Positions 7,756 through 16,651 of a stretch of DNA of 64,000 bases are shown here, in pieces. Position numbers and translations under genes: made by a program. How positions within the stretch are numbered: the stretch's first letter is position 1; every line of letters starts with the position of its first letter. Source of the DNA: Paenibacillus sp. FSL R10-2734 (lineage in GTDB: Bacteria; Bacillota; Bacilli; Paenibacillales; Paenibacillaceae); the NCBI RefSeq assembly GCF_037963865.1, contig NZ_CP150170.1:5394001-5458000 (forward strand). Direction: 5' to 3'. The notes under the pieces are model-generated. The model was not told the origin of the DNA and did no database searches. It saw nothing but the letters and a program-made list of their open reading frames with translations.

Positions 7756-9033
7756 ATGCAAAACATTAAAGGAACTTATGATTACTTCGGTCAAGAGCAA
7801 GCGCTCAGAAAGAACATTCAAAATACGCTGCAGGACTTGTTTGAGCTCTATGATTTTGAATCGATGGATACGACACTATTAAACGAACTAGAGTTATTGA
7901 CCTCAAAATATGCAGGTGGGGATGAAATCCTCAAGGAAATGTATCAGCTCACAGATCAAGGCAATCGCAAGCTGGGGTTACGTTATGATCTGACCATCCC
8001 TTTTGCCAAAGTGATCGCTTTAAATCCAGGGATAGAGTTCCCCTTTAAGCGGTATGAGATCGGAAAAGTGTTCCGAGATGGACCCGTGAAACGCGGGCGT
8101 CTGCGTGAATTTCTGCAATGTGATGTCGATGTGGTCGGCATTTCCGGCCCTGAGGCTGAAGCTGAGCTAATGCAACTGGCTACAGAAGCTTTCCGTAAGC
8201 TTGACATCCCTATCACCCTAAAATGGAACAATCGACGTTTTCTCGGTGAGATTCTGGAATCCATAGGCGTACCTGCCGAGGAGCAACTATCCGTTATGCT
8301 AACTCTGGATAAACTTGAGAAAATCAGCATCAGCGGAGTGGAGAACGAGTTGATCAGCAAGGGACTAGAATCTGCTACTATATCGGCTATTCTAGTGCTT
8401 ATCGAAATGGACAATCCAAGCTTTGAACTGTTATGTGAAAAATATGATCTCACAGCACAACCCGGAGCGTCCGAGGTTCGAGTCCTGCAAAAGCTGATCC
8501 AAGACATTGGACTGCAGCAGACTTGCTGCTTCGATCCTTTCTTATCCCGAGGTCTTTCTTTCTACACCGGAACTGTCTACGAGATCTTCGATGCTTCCGG
8601 TTCCTTTACCTCAAGCTTGGGCGGGGGAGGCAGATATGATGATATCATTGGACAGCTAGTGGGCAGAGAGGATATTCAATATCCAACGGTTGGGTTGTCT
8701 TTTGGCATGGAGTCTATCATGGCGCTCCTAGCAGAACGGCCTATCCAAGAAAATAAAGCAGCTAATGTTATGGTCATTCCCATTGGTGAGACGCTACCAC
8801 AAGCTTTGATTGCAGCAGCCGAGCTGCGTGCCTGTTCTATAAGAACCACGCTCGTATCTGGTAAAAGAAAATTAAAAAAGCAGCTCGCAACTGCTTCATC
8901 TAAAAACATCCGTTTCGTTATTCTGATCGGAGAAAGCGAATCGAGTGTCGATAAGGTACGTCTGAAGGACATGGAGGAGCAAACGGAGGTTACCGTTCCG
9001 CTGGATGAAGCTATTTATCTGATCACTGGATAA
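7756..9033 (+). CDS. hisS: Histidyl-tRNA synthetase, archaeal/eukaryotic-like second type
   Basis: A 425-residue class II synthetase-like protein predicted to charge tRNA-His. Motif 2 reads FRDGPVKRGRLREF (about 106-119), followed by QCDVDVVG. The His-binding loops are RGLSFYTG (265-272) and GGGGRYD (289-295), with a C-terminal anticodon-binding domain from about residue 335. These features resemble the human/archaeal HisRS branch more than the E. coli type, and the anticodon domain separates it from HisZ. The usual motif 3 Arg (GxExR pattern) is replaced by Ser at about residue 320 (GLSFGMESI). AAAGGAG precedes two ATGs at 7753 and 7756. The frame continues upstream but through the terminator. 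It is probably the second HisRS of the genome, regulated by the attenuator. Confidence 0.82.
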   Translation: MQNIKGTYDYFGQEQALRKNIQNTLQDLFELYDFESMDTTLLNELELLTSKYAGGDEILKEMYQLTDQGNRKLGLRYDLTIPFAKVIALNPGIEFPFKRYEIGKVFRDGPVKRGRLREFLQCDVDVVGISGPEAEAELMQLATEAFRKLDIPITLKWNNRRFLGEILESIGVPAEEQLSVMLTLDKLEKISISGVENELISKGLESATISAILVLIEMDNPSFELLCEKYDLTAQPGASEVRVLQKLIQDIGLQQTCCFDPFLSRGLSFYTGTVYEIFDASGSFTSSLGGGGRYDDIIGQLVGREDIQYPTVGLSFGMESIMALLAERPIQENKAANVMVIPIGETLPQALIAAAELRACSIRTTLVSGKRKLKKQLATASSKNIRFVILIGESESSVDKVRLKDMEEQTEVTVPLDEAIYLITG

Positions 9034-9056
9034 CTGAAGTCCGAGGTCTAAGAGAC

Positions 9057-9086
9057 AAAAAAAGACCCCGCCGACGGCCGGCGGGG
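9057..9086 (-). terminator. Terminator of the chemoreceptor gene
   Basis: CCCCGCCG and CGGCGGGG (9066-9086) form a GC-rich stem. Read on the minus strand it is followed by TCTTTTTTT, fitting the end of the minus-strand chemoreceptor transcript. It may also stop hisS read-through. Confidence 0.85.
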
Positions 9087-9176
9087 CAAAGTATATATAT
9101 AAGGGGGTTATGCATTTACTATAGTCCTACAAGCTTAATCTTTTATGAAAGAGAGATAAAGATATCCTTAATCTTC

Positions 9177-11210
9177 TTAGATTTTAAACCGATCTACCAG
9201 CCCCTGTAGCTCCTTGGCACTTTGGGTATTCTCGTCAGCCATCGTAACTTCCTCGAATGTTTTCTCCACGATATCAGCCGTCTTCACGGCAATATCCTGA
9301 ATCCCAATAGCTCCCTCATTTACTGTAGCAGCCACTTCATTGACCGCAATAGTAATACTAGATACCGCCATGCTTAGATGCTCGGCTGCGGTTTCGAATT
9401 GATTCATCAGCATATTCACAGTAGAAGCATCTCTGTTGTATTGCTGACTTACCTCAGTTAACCGCTCATAATCTCCAAGAACGTTCTGGTCAATAAAAGC
9501 GAGTAATGCCTCTGAATTTTCCTTCATTAATTCAACAGAAGTGTATACATCCGAAACAACTCCTTGAATTCCAGCCGCTGTCTCTGACGATTTCTCAGCC
9601 AACTTGCGGATTTCACCAGCTACAACAGCAAATCCTCTACCCGCCTCACCTGCTCTGGCCGCTTCGATCGCTGCATTCAAAGCAAGCAGATTGGTCTGAC
9701 TAGTAATCGATAAAATCGTATCCGCCAGTACATTAATCTCAGAGATCGCGCTCGACTGTTCAATTGCTTTTTCCATATCGATACGAACGGATTCATACAC
9801 TCGCTTTGCATTATCCGTTGACTCTAACGCCTCGTCTTGCAACGCCAGGGCCCGCTCACTGATCTGTTTGGAAACGTCAACGCCTTCCTTCACATTACTG
9901 GAGATCTCGGATACATTGATGTCAATTTCAGTAATCGCTGCTGTCATCTCCTGAGTTGAAGCTGCTGTTTCCTCCATACCTGCCGATAGCTGCTGTGTAG
10001 TTGCCGAATTGTCGTGAGCATTTTCTCGCACATCTATAGAAAGCTTCTCAAGGGTTTCCGCATTATCTAGCACCTTCGTCGAGATCGTGATTAGACTACC
10101 AGCCATATCACGAAGAATAACCCGTGTGCGGAGCATTGCTTTGGCAATCGTCCCGGTTTCATCTTTGTTTTTCGTTAGATACTCATACTGGGAGTCATAC
10201 GTCAAATTCAGCTCTGCCGTTCTATTGATCATCTCTGTCAGTTTAACAATCGGTGAAGAGATTTTTTGAGCAAAATAGAAAGCTATCAGCAATGCTATAA
10301 TCAAAATTCCCGCACCTAGCAAAATATTAAAATTCCTCATCTCATTGACAGGCTTCACTATCTCATCTAGGTCTGCAGTTAATACAAGCAACCACTTAGT
10401 GTCAGGCATAACTGTGTAAGCCGATTTCTTTTCCACACCATCAACTGTATTATTTAGCAGGCCGTCGGCTACCTCCTCACCAGCCTTCACACGATCCATA
10501 ACAGCTGAAATCTGAGTATTCTCAATCGGTTGTCCGATTTGCTTTTTATCTGGGTGATACAGTTTAATTCCGTTCTCATCCAATAAATATGCATATGAGC
10601 TCGTCGTATTCACCACTTTAGTGTCTGCCAAGTACTTAATTATACTATCCGCAGTGACAGCTGAAGCGACATATCCGATCATCTTCCCGTTACTCTTCAC
10701 TGGATGTACAAAAGCCACGACATAAGCCCCAGTAGATTTCGATTTCAGCGTTTCACTTATTACTGGTTCTGCGGTCTCCAATACTTTCTTCGTATAACTT
10801 CTCTCACTAAAATCCGTACCTATTAGCTTAATGTCACTGTCAGCGACAGCAATGCCCTTCATATCACTGACAAAAACATGTTCAAGATTTCCATCATCCC
10901 CCACAATTCCCTGAAGGCTGCTATTCACCTTATTCTGAAGCTCATCCCCCTTGGCTACTCCGCCGTTTCCAGCTTGAAGTAGCAGTTCGACAATTTCCGA
11001 CCTGCCGGCAATAAGCTCAATACTTCTCTTCTCTTTCGAAATCATAGACGCTATGGTCTGAGCTTTATTCGTATTGACCTGCTTCATAGAATTCTCAGTA
11101 AGGCTCACAATCGCCTGAGTTGACTTCAAATACGTAAATACCCCCATTACCGTTATACATAACAGGGTCACTCCTATCAACATAAGTGATAGCTTAAAGC
11201 GAATCTTCAT
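9177..11210 (-). CDS. Methyl-accepting chemotaxis protein with dCache sensor
   Basis: This 677-residue transmembrane chemoreceptor has an N-terminal helix (about 7-27), an extracellular dCache-type ligand domain (about 30-290, including the SYAYLLDENG and WLLVLTAD strands), a second helix (NFNILLGAGILIIALLIAFY, about 296-315), a HAMP linker (ISSPIVKLTEMINRTAEL) and a long cytoplasmic coiled coil. The conserved signalling tip is present (QTNLLALNAAIEAARAGEAG, then GRGFAVVAGEIRKLAE). It would couple ligand binding to CheA/CheW. It is monocistronic with its own terminator. The ligand is unknown; dCache receptors often sense amino acids or organic acids. Confidence 0.93.
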   Translation of the reverse strand: MKIRFKLSLMLIGVTLLCITVMGVFTYLKSTQAIVSLTENSMKQVNTNKAQTIASMISKEKRSIELIAGRSEIVELLLQAGNGGVAKGDELQNKVNSSLQGIVGDDGNLEHVFVSDMKGIAVADSDIKLIGTDFSERSYTKKVLETAEPVISETLKSKSTGAYVVAFVHPVKSNGKMIGYVASAVTADSIIKYLADTKVVNTTSSYAYLLDENGIKLYHPDKKQIGQPIENTQISAVMDRVKAGEEVADGLLNNTVDGVEKKSAYTVMPDTKWLLVLTADLDEIVKPVNEMRNFNILLGAGILIIALLIAFYFAQKISSPIVKLTEMINRTAELNLTYDSQYEYLTKNKDETGTIAKAMLRTRVILRDMAGSLITISTKVLDNAETLEKLSIDVRENAHDNSATTQQLSAGMEETAASTQEMTAAITEIDINVSEISSNVKEGVDVSKQISERALALQDEALESTDNAKRVYESVRIDMEKAIEQSSAISEINVLADTILSITSQTNLLALNAAIEAARAGEAGRGFAVVAGEIRKLAEKSSETAAGIQGVVSDVYTSVELMKENSEALLAFIDQNVLGDYERLTEVSQQYNRDASTVNMLMNQFETAAEHLSMAVSSITIAVNEVAATVNEGAIGIQDIAVKTADIVEKTFEEVTMADENTQSAKELQGLVDRFKI

Positions 11211-11427
11211 ATGCTTCTCATCCTTCCGACAACTTGCTCATTTATGAACAATGCAATTGTAAATACTACAATTACTATCGGATATCATGATAAATTAGTG
11301 AATATTGACTAGTAAAAAATACGGAAAATATCATTAAATGTCGAATTTTTGCATATTAACGTAGAGAAATCTAGTTTTGCTAGTTAGGACATCTTTTATA
11401 GAATAGCCAATAAGACCTGTTTGCCCT

Positions 11428-12486
11428 CTATAATGAAATAGGCGGTTCAGACTGAGAAACTGGATTCACTTGCGTGTTTGCACCGCCCTCTAACGGTCGT
11501 TTACCTCTAGAACGTATAAAAAGACCAGACATTGCAGCGAGAATTTGCTGGAATAACATTCCTGAAATCACAGGAAGAGCAACAGCCGGAGGAAAATATT
11601 TCACCGCGAGCACAGCTCCCGCGCTTAAATTACGCATGCCGGAATTAAATTGCACGGCCACAGAATCTTCATAGCTGTAGCGGAAACGGCGTGATACCAA
11701 TGCTCCGATTACGTATCCTAATACAACCGTAATGAAGGTTACGCCAATAATAATGGCTAATTTACTATCCGGGTGTTTGAGATAACGAGCAATGCTAGCG
11801 CCATTAATGGATACGACCATGAACAATCCCACCTTAACAAACGGGGAAAGCGGCGGTCCACATACTGTATTTACCTTACCTTTTGTCCATTGATTCAGAA
11901 GCATCCCGACCACCGAAGGAATTACAACCATCCATAGCAGCCCCTTCATCATTTCACCCAGCTGAATTTCCACACTCGCTCCCATGAGCAAATACAAGGT
12001 ACCCGGAACAACAATCGGTGACAGGAGTGTATCAATCAGAATAAGTGCCAAGGTCAGTGCAATATTCCCGCCGTAGATGGATACCCACACCACACTAACA
12101 ACACCAGTAGGGATCGCAAATAGCAATACAAATCCAGTCACAGTATATGGATCTGCTGGAAATACAGCCCTAGCTACGAGCCAGCCGATAATCGGCATCA
12201 CGATATGGAGAATGATCATCAAGACCACCAACTTCTGTGGTTTCAGAAGCACGCTTAGCAGATCCTTGAGATTGGACTTCAAGCTTCCGATCAGTGTCAT
12301 GAAGGCGAATATCCAAGGTACGAGACCTGTAAATGGCAGCAAGCTGCTTTCATTAAGTACGCCAACCACGATAGCTGTAGGTGTTAATAATGGCATTATT
12401 TTTTCGAGAACTACATTGGATTTAACGAGTCCATTTCGTATATTCGCAAACATGTGTCGCACACCATATGTATGAATGTCATACAT
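11428..12486 (-). CDS. Bile acid:sodium symporter family (BASS) transporter
   Basis: This 352-residue integral membrane protein has eight to nine hydrophobic helices and the BASS/SBF fold features: an early PLLTPTAIVVG helix, GFVLLFAIPTGVVSVVWV, and the C-terminal half NSGMRNLSAGAVLAVKYFPP, the conserved cross-over segment with Asn/Gly. A charged tail follows. GGTGAGGA directly abuts the ATG at 12486, leaving almost no spacer, so translation may instead start at the internal ATG at 12453 (MFANIRNGL). Substrates of bacterial members include organic anions and pantoate-like acids. None can be assigned here. Confidence 0.85.
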   Translation of the reverse strand: MYDIHTYGVRHMFANIRNGLVKSNVVLEKIMPLLTPTAIVVGVLNESSLLPFTGLVPWIFAFMTLIGSLKSNLKDLLSVLLKPQKLVVLMIILHIVMPIIGWLVARAVFPADPYTVTGFVLLFAIPTGVVSVVWVSIYGGNIALTLALILIDTLLSPIVVPGTLYLLMGASVEIQLGEMMKGLLWMVVIPSVVGMLLNQWTKGKVNTVCGPPLSPFVKVGLFMVVSINGASIARYLKHPDSKLAIIIGVTFITVVLGYVIGALVSRRFRYSYEDSVAVQFNSGMRNLSAGAVLAVKYFPPAVALPVISGMLFQQILAAMSGLFIRSRGKRPLEGGANTQVNPVSQSEPPISL

Positions 12487-12570
12487 TCCTCACCCGCATA
12501 TTTAAGTTATACAGCCTCTATAAGCTTACACAGAAATCATACAGGACTTTCCTTAAATCTTCTACAAAAA

Positions 12571-12598
12571 AAGGAACCAATTATTAAAATTGGCTCCT
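12571..12598 (-). terminator. Terminator after radical SAM gene
   Basis: AAGGAaCCAATT and AATTGGcTCCTT pair around a short A/T loop. Read on the minus strand it ends in seven Ts, 32 nt past the radical SAM stop codon. Confidence 0.88.
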
Positions 12599-12629
12599 TG
12601 TACTAATATTTATAAAAATACTTAACGAT

Positions 12630-13577
12630 TTATACACCTTGTGGAAATAATGCATCCAGCGCTGGGCATGGCAGCTTATCCAGAAACTGAGCCAATGGTG
12701 CTGGCATGTTACTGTACAAATCCTTCAGTGAGGCCCCCTGATAAATGTTACCAATAATAACCGGATGGCATAATTCTGAGATCAGAATATCCCCATTTCC
12801 ATGTAGATGAAGCTGTTTCTTTCCCTCTATACAGTGAGGAAAATAAACGCCCGGCTGCTCCTCGAACCCAAGCGCATCCATAAAGCGGTCCATGCAGGTG
12901 AAATACAGGATCGTATCATCCTTTTTCCGTGCAATCAGTTCACTCACAGCATTCTTTAATTGTTCGCGGGCAGCTATAGACTTCCATCCCGTATGATCCA
13001 TGATAATACTATTTTGAATCTCATGCGTTCTAACGCCCATAGCGTATACGTGATCGCTGATCTCCTTCATATTATCCTGAGTTTCGCTGAACAACAGCGT
13101 CTCCAGCACCGTATCTACACTTGTTGCCGCGAACATAGTAATGTTCTCTCTTATTTTCTCATAGATGCTTGGATGAATATTATAATAACGAGAGAAGGCG
13201 TCCGCAGTAGTAAAATTGAAGGAAATATGTATCGTCGTTAATCCTGCGGCAACCAATTGATCAATCCGTTCAGCATTCAAAAGACTGCCATTAGAATTGA
13301 GCTGTGTCTGAATCCCTCTCGATGAGCAGTAGTTTACAATTTCTACACAATCATCAAACTTTAAGGTGACCTCGCCACCAGACAGCCGTACTCTTTTCAG
13401 ACCGGGAAGCTCGTCAAGAATTCGGATTACCTCTTTGGCTTTGATGCTTTGTCCATCATTTCTATTATATGCACAACAATAATCACAGCGGAAATTACAG
13501 TTTGAGGTAACTCCTATTTCTAAGCCTTCCAGCTCATAAGTTAGCGGTTTGTCTAATTCCAGTGCTTTATATCTCAT
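12630..13577 (-). CDS. Radical SAM protein (MoaA/SPASM-like)
   Basis: This 315-residue radical SAM enzyme binds a 4Fe-4S cluster through C27, C31 and C34 (SNCNFRCDYCCAY), followed by the GGE-type motif LSGGEVTL near residue 67, which holds SAM. The C-terminal region has HCIEGKKQLHLHGNGDI and LCHPVIIGNIYQG, like the degenerate SPASM tail of MoaA-related proteins that handle peptides or small molecules. No precursor peptide or maturation partner is visible nearby, so the substrate is unknown. A 12-bp palindrome AAGGTTAACCTT lies about 40 bp upstream at 13615-13626. Confidence 0.85.
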   Translation of the reverse strand: MRYKALELDKPLTYELEGLEIGVTSNCNFRCDYCCAYNRNDGQSIKAKEVIRILDELPGLKRVRLSGGEVTLKFDDCVEIVNYCSSRGIQTQLNSNGSLLNAERIDQLVAAGLTTIHISFNFTTADAFSRYYNIHPSIYEKIRENITMFAATSVDTVLETLLFSETQDNMKEISDHVYAMGVRTHEIQNSIIMDHTGWKSIAAREQLKNAVSELIARKKDDTILYFTCMDRFMDALGFEEQPGVYFPHCIEGKKQLHLHGNGDILISELCHPVIIGNIYQGASLKDLYSNMPAPLAQFLDKLPCPALDALFPQGV

Positions 13578-13744
13578 ACTCTAAAGTCCTCCTGAAAATA
13601 ATGATTTTAGTTCAAAGGTTAACCTTAGAGATTATAAAGGTTTATGGCTTAGGTTAATGTGAGGTTTATAACAGTCGAAGTGTGTTTGAGAAACCCACAT
13701 CAGCAGCTTTCAGTCGTGAGTTCGGGAATGTTTGGACTTCTTAC

Positions 13745-14161
13745 TCATTTTTCATAATGTTTCCCTACATCAGAGGACTTGCCACCTGCTGGTATCCACA
13801 CGCTCTGGTAAATTTTATTTTCATTTACTACTGAATAGATATAAATCCAGCCTTTTTCGTTTTTAAATCTTACTTCCAAGGAATAAGGATCATATTGTCT
13901 ACCTACTTGTCGACTAACTTCCCACTCTTCATCAGGGTATTTGTTCTCTAAATAGTGATTGAGTTGTTCTGTTTTTCGGGCTACTTGATAATCAATCCAG
14001 TAGGGGCGAATAGCGAAGGATAATAGCAAAAGCACTGTTAATGAGGATGCCATTATTATACTAAGCTTTCTAACCTTCATGGGCAAAAGTACTGCTATAA
14101 CAAAAATAACGAGGACAAAAACAATGGAAAGTATAATTTCTATTGCTGTAATTGGATGCAA
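13745..14161 (-). CDS. Small membrane protein of unknown function
   Basis: 138 residues. Two hydrophobic helices near the N-terminus (about 6-28 and 34-50) are followed by a charged soluble domain of about 85 residues with WEVSRQVGRQYDPYSLEVRF and GWIYIYSVVNENKIYQSVW. The layout resembles Bacillus YxeA/DUF3139-like small membrane-anchored proteins (hydrophobic anchor, then a beta-rich domain with an ENK/YQS segment), but I cannot confirm the family. It is divergent from the lipoprotein gene at 14293. Confidence 0.65.
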   Translation of the reverse strand: MHPITAIEIILSIVFVLVIFVIAVLLPMKVRKLSIIMASSLTVLLLLSFAIRPYWIDYQVARKTEQLNHYLENKYPDEEWEVSRQVGRQYDPYSLEVRFKNEKGWIYIYSVVNENKIYQSVWIPAGGKSSDVGKHYEK

Positions 14162-14292
14162 TATAACTCCCCCTCTGACCCAGGCTTTTTTCGAAGTCCA
14201 TAACCCATCCCACTAGTCTACACCATTATTTTCCAGTATAATGCTTTATTGTAAGCTAAGATAACTCATGTAGAACTCTAGGAAGGAACCTA

Positions 14293-14844
14293 ATGATGAA
14301 GAGAATCATCCTAAACGCACTCATTATCTTAATCGTCATATTTACTACAGGCTGTACATCTATCGCCGATACGGTTGATACACCGCTATATTCAGGAAAA
14401 AGTTTATCCCTAGGTGTTGTTGGCGAAATCCCGAAAATAAGAGAAGAACATGTACACTTCACAAATATTTCTTTTGATGAGTTAGAAGATTATTCAACAC
14501 TCTCCTCTAAATATGATGCCGTAGTGATTATGAAGGAGCATCTACAAGAAGCTGACGACAACAAGTATATTAAAGTATATACCAATGCAGGTGTTCCTTT
14601 CTTCTTTATTGAAGCTACGAAATCATTTATGCCGTTTGTTCTTGAAGATGTATCCTTTGAGCACTCTTCTTTAACAAATTTTAATTATGATATGTATGTC
14701 ACGGGCTATTTTCAAACTGGTGAAGCATATAAATCTTGGGGATACGGACTTTACAACGACAAAGTTAATGAACCCAATATTAAAGATGTTTACTCACGGA
14801 TATTCACCACGATCGAATCCATCGAGAATGGTACGTATAAATAA
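14293..14844 (+). CDS. Putative lipoprotein of unknown function
   Basis: 183 residues with a lipoprotein signal: KR, a hydrophobic run, and lipobox FTTGC with C21 as the predicted lipidated residue. GGAAGGA at 14281-14287 serves ATG 14293 or 14296. The mature domain has alternating strands and helices (SLGVVGEIPKIREEHVHF, YDAVVIMKEHL, VPFFFIEATKSF) reminiscent of a small ligand-binding alpha/beta fold. I recognise no catalytic motif. It is probably attached to the outer face of the membrane. Monocistronic. Confidence 0.72.
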   Translation: MMKRIILNALIILIVIFTTGCTSIADTVDTPLYSGKSLSLGVVGEIPKIREEHVHFTNISFDELEDYSTLSSKYDAVVIMKEHLQEADDNKYIKVYTNAGVPFFFIEATKSFMPFVLEDVSFEHSSLTNFNYDMYVTGYFQTGEAYKSWGYGLYNDKVNEPNIKDVYSRIFTTIESIENGTYK

Positions 14845-14848
14845 GTAA

Positions 14849-15035
14849 TTAGGGAAAATCTCCCTAAAAAAGTCGTGAAATTGCTCCAAATCGAGCTTTT
14901 TAGGGAAAACCTCCCTAATTAATGGGCGATTACCTCGATTAATAGCGTTTTCAACATATAATTAGGGAGGTTTTCCGCAATTGTTAATTTGGAGTTCGTA
15001 AGCAGCATATAATCAGGGAGGTTTTCCCTAATTGT
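14849..15035. repeat. TTAGGGA/TCCCTAA palindromes at 51-nt spacing
   Basis: Four related palindromic units start at 14849, 14900, 14962 and 15013 (TTAGGGA or TCAGGGA, then AAAAC/GGTTT variants, then TCCCTAA). Spacing is 51 nt within the first pair and 51 nt within the second, with 62 nt between pairs. The core resembles the TATAGGG/CCCTATA units at 4593-4668. No gene is seen in the interval 14845-15180. Confidence 0.8.
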
Positions 15036-15180
15036 CAGCCTAGCGAGCTCAAGGACCAGCTTAAGCTGCTTTGATAGATGACTCAATTCAACAATTCCTC
15101 TTTTTCGCGTTTACTAATTACCGAAACGGCTATACTGCCTGCAGCTTCCATTTCAACATAACAATGCTTATCTTTTTAAG

Positions 15181-15218
15181 AAAAAAAGCTGCCCGCAAGC
15201 GCTGGCAGCCTTTTTCTT
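15181..15218 (-). terminator. Terminator of the GH18 gene
   Basis: GGCTGCC and GGCAGC arms form a stem with an A run before and a T run after on both strands, 21 nt beyond the minus-strand GH18 stop codon. Confidence 0.85.
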
Positions 15219-15238
15219 TTGATACGTATCATAAATTC

Positions 15239-16492
15239 CTACAACTCCACCGATTTACCCATCTCATTCCAGACAGGCTGTCCAATCAAGCCCACGCGCC
15301 AGATGGCGATCCCTTTAAGGCCGTATCGTTTGGCAAGTCCAACCTTGGAATTTACAGAAGTTTCGTTCTCACTGTATACAGAGATACCGAGAATCAGCTT
15401 ATCCTTACTCACTTGCTGAAGTGCAAGCCGGATGCCTTCATCAACTAAACTCAATGGCTCTGGAATTTTTTTCTCTTGCAAATAATCATAAGCCATAATG
15501 ACCAAATCGTCTGCAAGGCTTCCTAAAGTCTTGTAATCATAACCTTTATAAGAGCTGTTTAATGGATGAAGAATAACGGTAAGCTTAAGACCTGCTGCAT
15601 GTGCTTTTTGAGACAGATTCTTCACAAAAGCATTATAATCCGCTTGCACCTTTGCTTTATCTCCCGTTAGACCCAGTCCTTCGAGATCCAGTGTGATGCC
15701 TTGGAATCCCTTTTGTGTAGCCAGATCAACGATTCCTGTAATCGTCTGCTCTTGTAGCACTTTATCTTCTAGATTCTTCGTGAGCTCCGCTGCAGTATCA
15801 CCAGAAAAGACCATCAGAGATGGAGCTGTTCCACCAGCTGCTGCATTTGAGATAATAGACTCTGGGGTTACATCCCCTGCAGCCTGAGGCCATCTAAAGT
15901 CAGTACCTGTCGTAGTAAATTTTCCACTTTTATCAATTCCGCTCCAACCAAAAGCTACCGCATCAAAGCTAGGAAGCATTGAAATTTCACTGTATGAGCT
16001 AAGTGCATAGAAGCCCAGCTTGTACATATCCGTCTTTGGTGAAGTAATCGATACCGTCTTCGTCGTTTGATTCCAAGCTACGCCCGCACCAAACTGCTGA
16101 CCGAAGAAGCTAAGTGGAATCATCGTGTTATTACGGATCGTTTGCGGAGCAACGCCTAGCTTCACAACATCGCCGTTTACACCTGCATTTTTGCTACCGA
16201 GGGTCAAGGTAACTACTTTAGTCCCCGCTGTATCCTTCTTGGTCGCGGTAATTTTCTTAAGCGCTTGATTCCACTCTACGTTGATCCCCAGTGCTTCAGA
16301 TATCGCCCGGAATGGAACCATCGTTGTTCCGTTCATCACAACAGGCTCTACTGGAAAAGGTAGTGGATAACCATCCAGTACAATACTAACTCCCCCTGCG
16401 GGCGCTGCTTGTGTAGTACTGTGGAATAAAGCTGTGGTGCCGCCTAGCGAAATCGCCAGACATAAGACTAATTTACCAATCCGCTTGTTCAT
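15239..16492 (-). CDS. Secreted GH18-family protein with stalk domains
   Basis: A secreted protein of about 417 residues. A signal peptide (MNKRIGKLVLCLAISLGG...TQA) is followed by copper-amine-oxidase-N-like 'stalk' repeats (about 30-150: VEPVVMNGTTMVPFRAISEALG, then NNTMIPLSFFGQQFGAGVAW) and a C-terminal glycoside hydrolase 18 barrel (about 160-417). The catalytic-strand motif DxxDxDxE appears as GITLDLEGL with the proton-donor Glu near residue 271, and VIMAYDYL is the distal Tyr/Asp strand. It resembles the spore/cell-wall YaaH-SleL type of GH18 acting on glycans. An in-frame ATG at 16510 exists, but GGGAGA spaced 10 nt from the ATG at 16492 favours the shorter form. Confidence 0.88.
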   Translation of the reverse strand: MNKRIGKLVLCLAISLGGTTALFHSTTQAAPAGGVSIVLDGYPLPFPVEPVVMNGTTMVPFRAISEALGINVEWNQALKKITATKKDTAGTKVVTLTLGSKNAGVNGDVVKLGVAPQTIRNNTMIPLSFFGQQFGAGVAWNQTTKTVSITSPKTDMYKLGFYALSSYSEISMLPSFDAVAFGWSGIDKSGKFTTTGTDFRWPQAAGDVTPESIISNAAAGGTAPSLMVFSGDTAAELTKNLEDKVLQEQTITGIVDLATQKGFQGITLDLEGLGLTGDKAKVQADYNAFVKNLSQKAHAAGLKLTVILHPLNSSYKGYDYKTLGSLADDLVIMAYDYLQEKKIPEPLSLVDEGIRLALQQVSKDKLILGISVYSENETSVNSKVGLAKRYGLKGIAIWRVGLIGQPVWNEMGKSVEL

Positions 16493-16651
16493 GACTGTTA
16501 AGTCTCCCATCTTCGATGATATGAAGTGTAATCTCTTAAACTCTTTATATGTCTTCTACCATTTTACCAAAGATTATCCAATTGTAAAATTAATAGATTA
16601 TCATCTACGAGCTTCGAAACTATTATTCATACCTAAAAGAGGTTGGCTAAA

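Noticed and set aside
11211..11427. Sigma-D-type promoter for the chemoreceptor
   Set aside because: A CCGATA-like element is present, but no TAAA box occurs at the right distance.
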